Part shown: positions 31,116-38,862 of the stretch, piece by piece | How the letters are laid out: each line of letters begins with the position of its first letter | How positions within the stretch are numbered: position 1 is the stretch's first letter | Virus record (IMG/VR): IMGVR_UViG_3300042900_000746 | Span: 1-64,000 of that record | Strand: one strand, 5' to 3' | Length of the DNA: 64,000 nucleotides | DNA from: a virus | The notes under the pieces: model-generated | What the model was told of the DNA's origin: nothing | Database searches by the model: none | What the model saw: the letters and a program-made list of their open reading frames with translations, nothing else | Translations under genes and position numbers: made by a program

Positions 31116-33050
31116 TCACTTAATCGGACAAGCTCCGCCTTCACACTCAAGGTTATCTAATAAATCTATATTGCTTGAGTCGGCAAAATTGATTCCATCT
31201 TTAATTTTTGACTTTAACTTATTATATGTATCCAATGTAATTTCTTCATATGGAGCCATAATAAAACCATGATCACTATGAAGAAGGAATGAAACTGACT
31301 TTACCTTATTTTTATAGTTCTTTTTCATCCACTCTTGAATTTCGGGAAGCTCTTCTTTACGATAATATACCGTAACACTTACATTATTGTCTGCCCAACT
31401 TGTTTGGGCACGAACTACCCATTCTAGTTGCTCTATAGCAGTCAGTTCCTTTGCCAGGGTAGCGTGTTCGGGCGTTTCGCATGGGAACTCCACTACACAA
31501 ATTGTATGATTTTCCTTGCCATCTAGCCCAATATCGTATTGAACTTTATGACCTTTTTCTCTACAATAATTAACCAATGGATCATTGCTTCCCATGCGTA
31601 CACGGCGAATATAATATTGCGCGTACGCAGGATGAATGCCGGGAGTAACTCCAGCTAGAAGACTTAATGTTCCACTAGGCTTAACCGTTGTTAATTTAAT
31701 TGATTTATTAATTTTAATTTCATTTGACCACTTTTCGTCAACAGCTTTAAGATTTTTATAAGCGTCGTCAACCCAAGACAATTGTTCTTCCGTGGCTTGG
31801 AGCCAGCCAGTAATGCCTTGACCTAATCTTCTATTTCGCTCAATTACATCTCGGCTCTTTTTGTATGGGTAAGCCAATGTTGTAATAGCTTTTTGCGTCT
31901 TATAGAGAAGTGCACTAACATCAAATAGTTCTTCTTTAGAAGAAATATTAGGTAAGAAAATCTCAGCTAAGTTACAAGGCTCGCCGTCTTCTAGGCCAAT
32001 TTCTCCACATGGATTAGTTCCAATAACTTTATTGTCATTGACCTTTTCGCCAAGTCTACCATTCTTGCGAATTAAATTACGGTTAATCAAACCATACGGC
32101 TCACCAGATCCATCATAACCCTTCCAGAATTCATCAATTATTTCGTCATATGAATCTGCGTAGATTGAGTTATTAGAGTTTGCACGCCAAGCTGGGATAT
32201 CTCCCTTGCCCCAATTCTTAGCCTTTAAGAAGAGGAAGTCATCAGGATCTCCAATGGCGATTTGAGCAGAACGGCGAGCAGAGCCAGCTACTACTATTTT
32301 GCCTATTATGTTAGCGATATCTAGGGCATCGATGGAACGAATTTTCTTTCCAACTCTAGCATTAAGAATGTCGCATATATTTAGAATTCCCTCAATCAGA
32401 ACTTCAGGGCCTGATGCTGTTCCCCCAAATGTCTTGAGAGTTGCGCCATATCCACGAACTAGAATAGTGCTATAAGTAAAAGATTCTCCAGTTTCAAAGT
32501 AACTCTTAAGAACTTTACCAAGCAGAGCTGACCAACCATTGCGTGAATCACCTACAATAAAGTCAGCATCGTTAGTTTTTTCATGGCGAACATATCCCAC
32601 ATTTTGTACTTTAGGGAAATCGTGGACGCTAGCTCTTTCGACTGTAAAACCGACTCCACCGCCAACCATTAAATGATCCATTAGGAATTGAAAATCTTCA
32701 ACCTTTGAGATTGTTGTCATCCAACAGTTCACTAAAGAAACACCACTCATTTTTTCCACCAAGGGTGTCCCTAATTGCCACAAGCAGCGCCCAGCAAAAA
32801 TACCCTTAAGGTTAAAGATGTAATCAAATAATCTTTCGGCTTCTTCTTTCGTGTAATTCGCCCCAATTGCTTGTGCACCGTTAATACAGCGTTCGATTGT
32901 TTCATGCCAGTATTCTTTGCGACCAAGGGATTCAATATCTCTTGAATAAGTTCTGCGATAGACTATTTCCCCTAAACCATTAAAGCCCCAAGGTGCTTTT
33001 TTATCTGCGTATGAATTAACGAATTCTTTTGAAAGAATAATATTTTCCAT
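31116..33050 (-). CDS. nrdJ: Adenosylcobalamin-dependent (class II) ribonucleotide reductase
   Basis: A 644-residue monomeric class II reductase, shorter than the ~740-residue Lactobacillus type. Visible: RCLWQLGTP near 95, VNCWMTT (first redox cysteine region), TNPCGEI near 350 (thiyl-radical cysteine), VKPSGTLSLLAG, and the C-terminal CEGGACPIK with the two exchange cysteines. It makes dNTP precursors using B12 from the host. No cobalamin riboswitch is seen ahead of it. Confidence 0.92.
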   Translation of the reverse strand: MENIILSKEFVNSYADKKAPWGFNGLGEIVYRRTYSRDIESLGRKEYWHETIERCINGAQAIGANYTKEEAERLFDYIFNLKGIFAGRCLWQLGTPLVEKMSGVSLVNCWMTTISKVEDFQFLMDHLMVGGGVGFTVERASVHDFPKVQNVGYVRHEKTNDADFIVGDSRNGWSALLGKVLKSYFETGESFTYSTILVRGYGATLKTFGGTASGPEVLIEGILNICDILNARVGKKIRSIDALDIANIIGKIVVAGSARRSAQIAIGDPDDFLFLKAKNWGKGDIPAWRANSNNSIYADSYDEIIDEFWKGYDGSGEPYGLINRNLIRKNGRLGEKVNDNKVIGTNPCGEIGLEDGEPCNLAEIFLPNISSKEELFDVSALLYKTQKAITTLAYPYKKSRDVIERNRRLGQGITGWLQATEEQLSWVDDAYKNLKAVDEKWSNEIKINKSIKLTTVKPSGTLSLLAGVTPGIHPAYAQYYIRRVRMGSNDPLVNYCREKGHKVQYDIGLDGKENHTICVVEFPCETPEHATLAKELTAIEQLEWVVRAQTSWADNNVSVTVYYRKEELPEIQEWMKKNYKNKVKSVSFLLHSDHGFIMAPYEEITLDTYNKLKSKIKDGINFADSSNIDLLDNLECEGGACPIK

Positions 33051-33053
33051 TTG

Positions 33054-33764
33054 TTATGCTCCTATTTTATTTTCTATTTTTCTTATGTATTTAGGGTTTA
33101 TTTTAGCTATCTCTGTTGATTTTATCTTGCATATTTGATCTAATGTATACACTTTGTGTATTTGCTTTTCAAAAAAGTATCCACTTCGCCAATTGAATAC
33201 TTTATTTACAAATACTTTATGATTTACAAACATATTACATATTACTGCTCCACCATAGGCTTTGACAATATTCTTAAATTTATTTTCAATATCCTCACGA
33301 TTACTATCGTTTATGCAGTCATGACTTACTGCTGACTCATATAGCCAGTTATAAGCCTGCCTAGTCATTGGTGCTATATCAATTGGCTCTACAATACCAA
33401 GGGTTATTATTTTATTTCTATTCTTAGATATTTCGAGATCTTCTTTTAGAACATCTATAAATATCTTAAACCAATCATCTCTGTAGAACTGTTTCCACGC
33501 AGTACACCAAAATAATAGATTACTAGGCGGGTCTGGTATGGGCGTATTTTCCACTAGAGGAAGTATAGTAGCGCAAGCTACTGCTCGTTTAATGTGGTCT
33601 TTTGCTTCAGTTTCGTTACTAAATTTGTTCATTGAGTTTTTCCACAGAGCAGCTATGTGTTCTGACCAATTTATATCTGCTATGTACAGTTTCAAGTACT
33701 TTTCTGCAACAGAAAGTGGAAGGCTATTGCTACTAATGGCTTCTTCTATTTCTTTCATTGACAT
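33054..33764 (-). CDS. Hypothetical protein
   Basis: A 236-residue protein, mainly helical, not recognised. Segments: LSVAEKYLKLYIADINWSEH, RAVACATILPLVENTP, TRQAYNWLYESAVSHDC, and a basic C-terminus (KINPKYIRKIENKIG). It is encoded 3 bases ahead of the reductase, with AAGGA ahead of its ATG, and may be a partner of nucleotide metabolism by position alone. A short open frame (33765-33875) ends just before its start. Confidence 0.55.
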   Translation of the reverse strand: MSMKEIEEAISSNSLPLSVAEKYLKLYIADINWSEHIAALWKNSMNKFSNETEAKDHIKRAVACATILPLVENTPIPDPPSNLLFWCTAWKQFYRDDWFKIFIDVLKEDLEISKNRNKIITLGIVEPIDIAPMTRQAYNWLYESAVSHDCINDSNREDIENKFKNIVKAYGGAVICNMFVNHKVFVNKVFNWRSGYFFEKQIHKVYTLDQICKIKSTEIAKINPKYIRKIENKIGA

Positions 33765-33875
33765 TTAAAATCCTTCATAAAATCGGATAAACACACTAAA
33801 AGGTATAAAAGGCTGGCATGAATAAGACAACCCCGCCATTAAGGCGGGGCTGCTTATAGTATTTACTTCCTGCAT
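33765..33875 (-). CDS. Possible 36-residue leader peptide
   Basis: An open frame of 36 residues (MQEVNTISSPALMAGLSYSC, then QPFIPFSVFIRFYEGF) whose ATG lies 7 bases after a perfect TATAAT on the minus strand and whose stop abuts the ATG of the next gene (TAA-ATG). It runs across a GC-rich hairpin. That layout resembles a leaderless leader peptide with an attenuator ahead of a nucleotide-metabolism operon. The evidence is positional only; it may be chance. Confidence 0.3.
   Translation of the reverse strand: MQEVNTISSPALMAGLSYSCQPFIPFSVFIRFYEGF
33831..33849 (-). terminator. GC-rich hairpin (terminator or attenuator)
   Basis: CCCCGCC / GGCGGGG, a 7-bp all-G-C stem with a 5-base loop, followed on the minus strand by TTGTCTTATT. 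It lies after the holin gene and before the reductase operon. It can end the structural/holin transcript or attenuate the transcript starting at the TATAAT 35 bases upstream. Confidence 0.7.
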
Positions 33876-33896
33876 ACACATCATTATAGCATGTGT
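33876..33896 (-). promoter_or_regulatory. Extended -10 box within a palindrome
   Basis: On the minus strand TGC-TATAAT (TATAAT at 33888-33883) is an extended -10 box. It is centred in an inverted repeat, ACACAT...ATGTGT (33876-33896), which could be an operator. No convincing -35 is seen. A start codon follows 7 bases after the box, the same spacing as at the plus-strand promoter near 14.93 kb. Confidence 0.5.
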
Positions 33897-33923
33897 TACT
33901 GGAGACTTGTGTGAGATTACGGA

Positions 33924-34121
33924 TTATTTGATTGTTGCTGCACTTTCGGGATCGCCCATTTTTGTTGCGACCAAACCTTTAACAACACTTATTGCTGCTG
34001 CAACCGCAGCTGTGGCAGCTGATTTGATTTCATCAACACCACCTACGGTATATACGGCTATAAAAGCTTGCGCTGCTGTCCAAATAGCTCTTTCTAAAAT
34101 ATCTTTTTGTAATTTATTCAT
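33924..34121 (-). CDS. Putative holin
   Basis: A 65-residue protein: LQKDILERAIWTAAQAFIAV is amphipathic then hydrophobic, followed by ATAAVAAAISVVKGLVATKM and the ending GDPESAATIK. The form 'ER...AQAF...A-rich...KGL-A...GDP-SA' is the pattern of small two-helix holins in actinobacteriophages (r1t-like). It would open the membrane for the endolysin encoded 27 kb away, unless the membrane protein at 6.0 kb does so. Confidence 0.7.
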   Translation of the reverse strand: MNKLQKDILERAIWTAAQAFIAVYTVGGVDEIKSAATAAVAAAISVVKGLVATKMGDPESAATIK

Positions 34122-34131
34122 AATACCTACC

Positions 34132-34380
34132 TTAGGAAAAATTCTTTCTAATTAGCTTCTCTATAAGAAGATGAAAAGTTAAACCTAGCCACACTCCTGT
34201 GAATATACTTCCTGTTATTTTATTTTCTGTATGCCTCCAAAAAGCTCGAGTTAGTGTCTCGATTTTTTTGGACTTTATAGCATATATATCATACACTATA
34301 ATACCAAGGGCTAAACCGCCCCAAGCTATAGCCCCACTTTTTTTATCATCTTTTTCTAAGATGAGTGGGGTGCCAAACAT
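34132..34380 (-). CDS. Two-TM membrane protein, holin-associated
   Basis: An 82-residue protein with two hydrophobic helices (SGAIAWGGLALGIIVYDIYA and GSIFTGVWLGLTFHLLIEKL) and a basic loop with TRAFWRHTENK. The pattern resembles small actinophage membrane proteins next to holins (DUF7427-like, from memory). The start at 34380 lies 2 bases after the preceding stop; the frame extends to 34470 but overlaps that gene. It may be a second holin or antiholin. Confidence 0.62.
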   Translation of the reverse strand: MFGTPLILEKDDKKSGAIAWGGLALGIIVYDIYAIKSKKIETLTRAFWRHTENKITGSIFTGVWLGLTFHLLIEKLIRKNFS

Positions 34381-34381
34381 T

Positions 34382-35011
34382 TTAGAGAGCTTTAGCGGAA
34401 GCAACTCCGTTAAATTCCTTAACCTTTTCACGACCATAATCTCCAGTAGTATTTGCTTGACCGTAACCACTAGTGAATACTACGGTACTGGGAACACCTT
34501 TGAATTCATTTGGTTGGAAGAACCCGAAAGACGAGGGAGCTCCCTGCGCTTCCGTACGCTGAGCGTGGCCAGTGTTGGCAAAAATGTTAGCTGAGGGGAC
34601 ACCGTCAAATATGTAATTATCATATAAGGCGTAGTCATTGCTTCTATTGATTGCATGTCCAAATGTTGAAGGGAATGCAGATGCGCCAGCTAAGCCTTTG
34701 AATTCCTGTGGTCTGAATCTTGCACCATCATACTGTGCGCCGTCTTGGAAGGTTCCAGATAGTGGGTGAATATACAGAGTGGTACCATTGAATAACTGGG
34801 ACAGGAATCTGTTTCCAGGGAACTGACCGGTGCCAGGAGCAAAATGATTGTCAGGAGCGCCATCTAAAACATGGCTTGTGCTATATAGCGGATAGAAAGA
34901 ATAAGTGCCAGTGCCCTTAGCCTTTCCTGTCATTGATGTATATGGATTAACCATTCCAGCAGTGGTTCTACCCTTTAAAACTGGTCTAGGTCCTACGTAA
35001 AAAGTGGCCAT
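34382..35011 (-). CDS. Repeat-containing structural protein
   Basis: A 209-residue protein with several imperfect copies of a ~30-40-residue unit centred on F-x-G-(V/A/L)-(P/A)-(S/G): VLDGAPDNHF, EFKGLAGASAF, IFDGVPSANIF, EFKGVPSTVVF, EFNGVASAKAL. The repeats are Gly/Phe/Asn-rich and beta-like, as in small fibre or decoration proteins. AAGGAG precedes the start. Its position between the fibre genes and holins suggests a virion or fibre-tip role; no family recognised. Confidence 0.6.
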   Translation of the reverse strand: MATFYVGPRPVLKGRTTAGMVNPYTSMTGKAKGTGTYSFYPLYSTSHVLDGAPDNHFAPGTGQFPGNRFLSQLFNGTTLYIHPLSGTFQDGAQYDGARFRPQEFKGLAGASAFPSTFGHAINRSNDYALYDNYIFDGVPSANIFANTGHAQRTEAQGAPSSFGFFQPNEFKGVPSTVVFTSGYGQANTTGDYGREKVKEFNGVASAKAL

Positions 35012-35073
35012 TTATTTTCTCCTTATGAAAACTACGTGACTTTATAGTACAGAAAAATTTCCTTTTTTAAACA

Positions 35074-36339
35074 TTACTCATAATTAATAATTAAATCAGT
35101 TAACGTTGGGGCTGTTTTATCATCTAACATATTCAATGTAACCTCTATCCACACTGAGTTAGAGGCGCCAGGATTACTTAAGGTGTAGGTGCCAGAATCG
35201 TTATAGATGACTCTATAACTAAAGGCACTACTCATAAGGCTTGAGGGGACATTGTATATTTTAGGAGTGACGTTAGTCACATTTTCAATAACGTCACCGT
35301 CTGGTGCAGTGAACTTAATAATTGTTCTGCCACTTGATAAGAACTTTTCATATCTGATATCCAGGTCTGATAATCCATATGTGTAGATAGCTTTTCCGAG
35401 TTCAGTAAAATAATTTCTTTGAATAAACTTGATTCTTATTGCAGTTATATCAGTATCTGGGAAAGTGAATGCTACGGGTGGACAATTTCTTATGGTGTCA
35501 GCGCCTGTTGTGGACCAACCTCCTGGTGGTACTTTGCCTATGGCTTCTGTAGTTCCATCGTAGTATGCTTTTTTGTTTAAGGGAGTCCATCCATCAGAAT
35601 CAGCTAGTGCTGGATTCTGCTTAGAACTGTATTCAATGCTGACTAGATCTACACCAAAAGCAGGATAGGGGTTTATCTTAATCATATTAGTTTTTAGCGA
35701 CCCCGCTGCTTCTGCAGGTATTTTTACATAGAGCATCATCTGTGCTCCAGCCATAGATGTTGACTCAACTATTACATTTCTTTTCCAAACTTTATCAGGA
35801 GCATCTAGAATAGCATTATAAATTGGTGTAGTATCAATAACTGCACCGTTTCCATCTACCCCTGCAAAATTTGTATCTATTTTAGCCTTAAAAAACTCTG
35901 GCACTACTTGACCGGCAGTCGGGCTAGTGAATTTTAATTTAGAAAATGAACCGCTAGAAACTTTTGGTAAAGAAATGGTATTATATATAGGATCAAAGCT
36001 AAGAAGTTCCGTTCCAGATACAGCGAATGAGGAACCAACTAGAGTCGAATAATCTATTTGACTAAAGGAGTGCAGCGAAATAGTATTGGATGTAGCCTCT
36101 AAAGCGCTTACTCTATTGGTAAGATCTTCTACAGCTGAGGATAAGAATTTATGATCTTTAATAACTCTTTCAAAAGCCTGGGATAATTTATTATCAATAA
36201 TGTTAGATTTGTTATAGAGATAAACTAAATCTTTATAATTTTCTTCTACTCTTTCATTGTAATCAGAACTTTCGACAGGACCGTTATATTGATAGTCTCT
36301 TTTTTTAGTGTTAAGTATGTCAGCCATATTAATTGCCAT
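35074..36339 (-). CDS. Tail or baseplate structural protein
   Basis: A 421-residue protein. The first ~95 residues are helical, with a coiled-coil stretch (AVEDLTNRVSALEATS); the rest is beta-rich (IRIKFIQRNYFTELGKAIYT, WIEVTLNMLDDKTAPTLTDL). The beta-rich end with 'AP-L-D--INYE' resembles the last domain of the larger neighbouring fibre proteins. Function in the tail is inferred from the cluster. Start could also be at 36327. Confidence 0.6.
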   Translation of the reverse strand: MAINMADILNTKKRDYQYNGPVESSDYNERVEENYKDLVYLYNKSNIIDNKLSQAFERVIKDHKFLSSAVEDLTNRVSALEATSNTISLHSFSQIDYSTLVGSSFAVSGTELLSFDPIYNTISLPKVSSGSFSKLKFTSPTAGQVVPEFFKAKIDTNFAGVDGNGAVIDTTPIYNAILDAPDKVWKRNVIVESTSMAGAQMMLYVKIPAEAAGSLKTNMIKINPYPAFGVDLVSIEYSSKQNPALADSDGWTPLNKKAYYDGTTEAIGKVPPGGWSTTGADTIRNCPPVAFTFPDTDITAIRIKFIQRNYFTELGKAIYTYGLSDLDIRYEKFLSSGRTIIKFTAPDGDVIENVTNVTPKIYNVPSSLMSSAFSYRVIYNDSGTYTLSNPGASNSVWIEVTLNMLDDKTAPTLTDLIINYE

Positions 36340-36724
36340 TCTCTAATCTTTGTATTTTATTTAGTAAACGAGAAAGTTTAGAACTGATCTTATTCATTAC
36401 ATCTATTTCTAAAGCTTCTTCCACTGAACCATCTTTGTCTATAAAAATATTTACATCATCTATAGAGTAAGTTAATCCATCATTTAAATTTACTGCATTA
36501 GTGACATCTGCAGGTTCTCCGATAAGGTAACTTAATTTATTTAAAATATCTATATCTATAGATTCTAGCTCATTTAATATTCTAGTTAAATCTAATTGTA
36601 GAAAATTAGTTTCCAAATTTTCACATTGACTTTCTCTACTTCCTCTAAATCTTACCCTATTTACTTGAAATAGTGGTTCCCTAATTCTTTGGGTAATTTT
36701 TGGATTATTATAAGTTGTAGCCAT
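36329..36724 (-). CDS. Small tail-associated protein
   Basis: A 131-residue protein: basic N-terminus (ITQRIREPLFQVNRVRFRGS), then acidic helices (LTRILNELESIDIDILNKL) and a C-terminal coiled coil (NKISSKLSRLLNKIQRLEN). The start at 36724 follows GAGGA; a frame from 36739 would overlap the preceding gene more. It lies between two fibre genes and may be a connector or chaperone. Confidence 0.58.
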   Translation of the reverse strand: MATTYNNPKITQRIREPLFQVNRVRFRGSRESQCENLETNFLQLDLTRILNELESIDIDILNKLSYLIGEPADVTNAVNLNDGLTYSIDDVNIFIDKDGSVEEALEIDVMNKISSKLSRLLNKIQRLENGN

Positions 36725-36735
36725 TTTTCCTCTTA

Positions 36736-38862
36736 TCAACTATCATTATGTTTAAATTTAACTCTAATAGAATCTATTAAAGGAGTTTGAAGTGGATTTT
36801 CATACCTTATTAAATCTGCCCTATATCTTACGGCGGTAACCGTATCTAACGCATTCGAATAGTAATTAAGCAAAGATTTTCCAGAGATTTCTCTTGAAGA
36901 CAAAATTTCTCTTCTTGTATAAAAGGGAGCTATTGTGAATAAATTAGCGCTTATATCTGATCTTCTTTTGAATTCCATGGGATCTAAATATGAGAAATAA
37001 TTCAAGAACATAGTTCCATAGTCAATCAAATTTTTATTAGACATTAAATCAAAATTAATAAGTCCGGAAAAATTCTTATCATAAGTGACAACTATATTAT
37101 TAATTCCAGTAATAAAGTTCCATTCAATAGTAGAAGAAATTACACCGGACGGCAGGTCAGCTATCAGATTACCATTTAAATATATTGCTAAATTAAAATC
37201 ATCTCTACTTTTTGTAACTTTGTGAGATACTTTATATTCTTTAGTTGTTAATAATTTTGTTTCCATTAAACCAACTCTTACACCATATATCCCTGGTGCT
37301 ATATTGCTAATTTGATCTTTTACAATATCTGTATTTAATTCATTAACATCATTAATGGCTATTTTTTCTGTCCAAATATTTAAAGATTTATAATATTCTA
37401 CATTTGAATTTCCAGGTGTTATATGATAGTGCTTATAGCAATTTAAATCAGCTAAAATATATGGATCTATAAATTGATCGCTAGCATTGACGGCCTCAAT
37501 GCGGTACACTTCTTTATCGGTACCAGGCAGAATTGTTGGATTAGCCTCATTAACATTTTCTGGATTAGGATTAATCGGAATAGAGCTTGAATCCTCACCC
37601 GGAACACCTATGTATCTTGATTGTACACTTGAACCACTAAGGTTGACAATTTTTTGTGCAGTGGCGTTAGTCGATGAAGTTGGTTCGATAGGTATCCAAT
37701 TGAACTCAGCAATTTGTTTAGCGCTTGTGGTATCGGCTGCAACGTAATATTTTATATCTGTTCCAGACAATATTTGATCTTTCGTTTCAATTGAAACTGA
37801 ATTGATTGTCAATTTATTATTGTCTGAAACTGGAATTGAAATTGGAGCAGAAACTATTACTGCTGATTTATCATAGTAGTCTGCATTTATTACTAACTCT
37901 CTAATCCCAAATTTATATGTATAGGGATTTATTGAATTATTTTCTATTTGATCTGGTTCAGTTTTATAAATAATTATCATTATTTTACTATAAAAATCAG
38001 CTGGGATAGTAAAAGAGAATCTATTATAATCTGTTTTTGAGGTTTGTGATCTCATTTGCTCCGGCTTATTTGTGTCCGTCGGCGTTGCCGTTACATAGAT
38101 CGCGCATGGTGCTGATGTCAATAATGATCCGCTAATTTTAGACAAATTATATGAAGTATTAATTGGTATATTTAATGTCATCACGACCACTGATGGTTCT
38201 GGGGAGTTATGAGTATAAGACCAGTATGTATCATTAAGTCCATCAAAAACAGATTCAAAATCTTGAACATCGACGTTATTGACTACGGGTTGATTATTTG
38301 ACATAATACTATACGTCGCATTTGAGGACGTTATGGTACTTGTTGTGAGCGCATTAGAAATACTGTTGGTTATTTTAGGTATACTAACATTGCCATATAG
38401 TGTATCAATATATGCGGACGTCATATCCATATCAATTGTATCTAAGTTAGAAAAACCTTCTAAATAAGAATAAAAATATCCATCTGAATTTGAGTTTGCA
38501 AATATTAAATCATCTATTTTATTTTCTAATATTTTTCTTTTACTTTTAAGATTATCTAATCTATTATTTAAAGCTGTAACAATAGAAAATATTTCTTGGT
38601 TATTTTCATTCACACAATCATATAATACTTCAACATTAAAAAGTGTATTTGCCATTAACTCATTTATTAGATTTACATCTGTTTTAGCTACTATGTCTAG
38701 CTTTGTGTAGTCTAATGGAATCGGATTTCCAAATTTATATATAGAAAAATACTCTCCAAAAACTTTTTTAATTTCTAGTTCAGAAGGTTTTTTTCCTTGA
38801 GAATATAAAATTTTATATATATTTCCTAAAAATTTTCTTTTTTGGATAGATGATATATTCAT
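36736..38862 (-). CDS. Large fibre/tail structural protein
   Basis: A 708-residue protein: helical N-terminus to ~120 (NLKSKRKILENKIDDLIFAN), then beta-rich domains with segments such as SVVVMTLNIPINTSYNLSKI and GIYGVRVGLMETKLL. Its middle (IYVTATPTDTNKPEQ; YYVAADTTSAKQIAEFNWIP) resembles parts of the two following genes, suggesting duplication. No enzymatic motif. Structural role inferred from location and composition. Confidence 0.62.
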   Translation of the reverse strand: MNISSIQKRKFLGNIYKILYSQGKKPSELEIKKVFGEYFSIYKFGNPIPLDYTKLDIVAKTDVNLINELMANTLFNVEVLYDCVNENNQEIFSIVTALNNRLDNLKSKRKILENKIDDLIFANSNSDGYFYSYLEGFSNLDTIDMDMTSAYIDTLYGNVSIPKITNSISNALTTSTITSSNATYSIMSNNQPVVNNVDVQDFESVFDGLNDTYWSYTHNSPEPSVVVMTLNIPINTSYNLSKISGSLLTSAPCAIYVTATPTDTNKPEQMRSQTSKTDYNRFSFTIPADFYSKIMIIIYKTEPDQIENNSINPYTYKFGIRELVINADYYDKSAVIVSAPISIPVSDNNKLTINSVSIETKDQILSGTDIKYYVAADTTSAKQIAEFNWIPIEPTSSTNATAQKIVNLSGSSVQSRYIGVPGEDSSSIPINPNPENVNEANPTILPGTDKEVYRIEAVNASDQFIDPYILADLNCYKHYHITPGNSNVEYYKSLNIWTEKIAINDVNELNTDIVKDQISNIAPGIYGVRVGLMETKLLTTKEYKVSHKVTKSRDDFNLAIYLNGNLIADLPSGVISSTIEWNFITGINNIVVTYDKNFSGLINFDLMSNKNLIDYGTMFLNYFSYLDPMEFKRRSDISANLFTIAPFYTRREILSSREISGKSLLNYYSNALDTVTAVRYRADLIRYENPLQTPLIDSIRVKFKHNDS

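Noticed and set aside
33051-33923. Cobalamin riboswitch ahead of the B12-dependent reductase
   Set aside because: The upstream space is filled by a gene and a short hairpin region; no B12-box-like sequence was seen.
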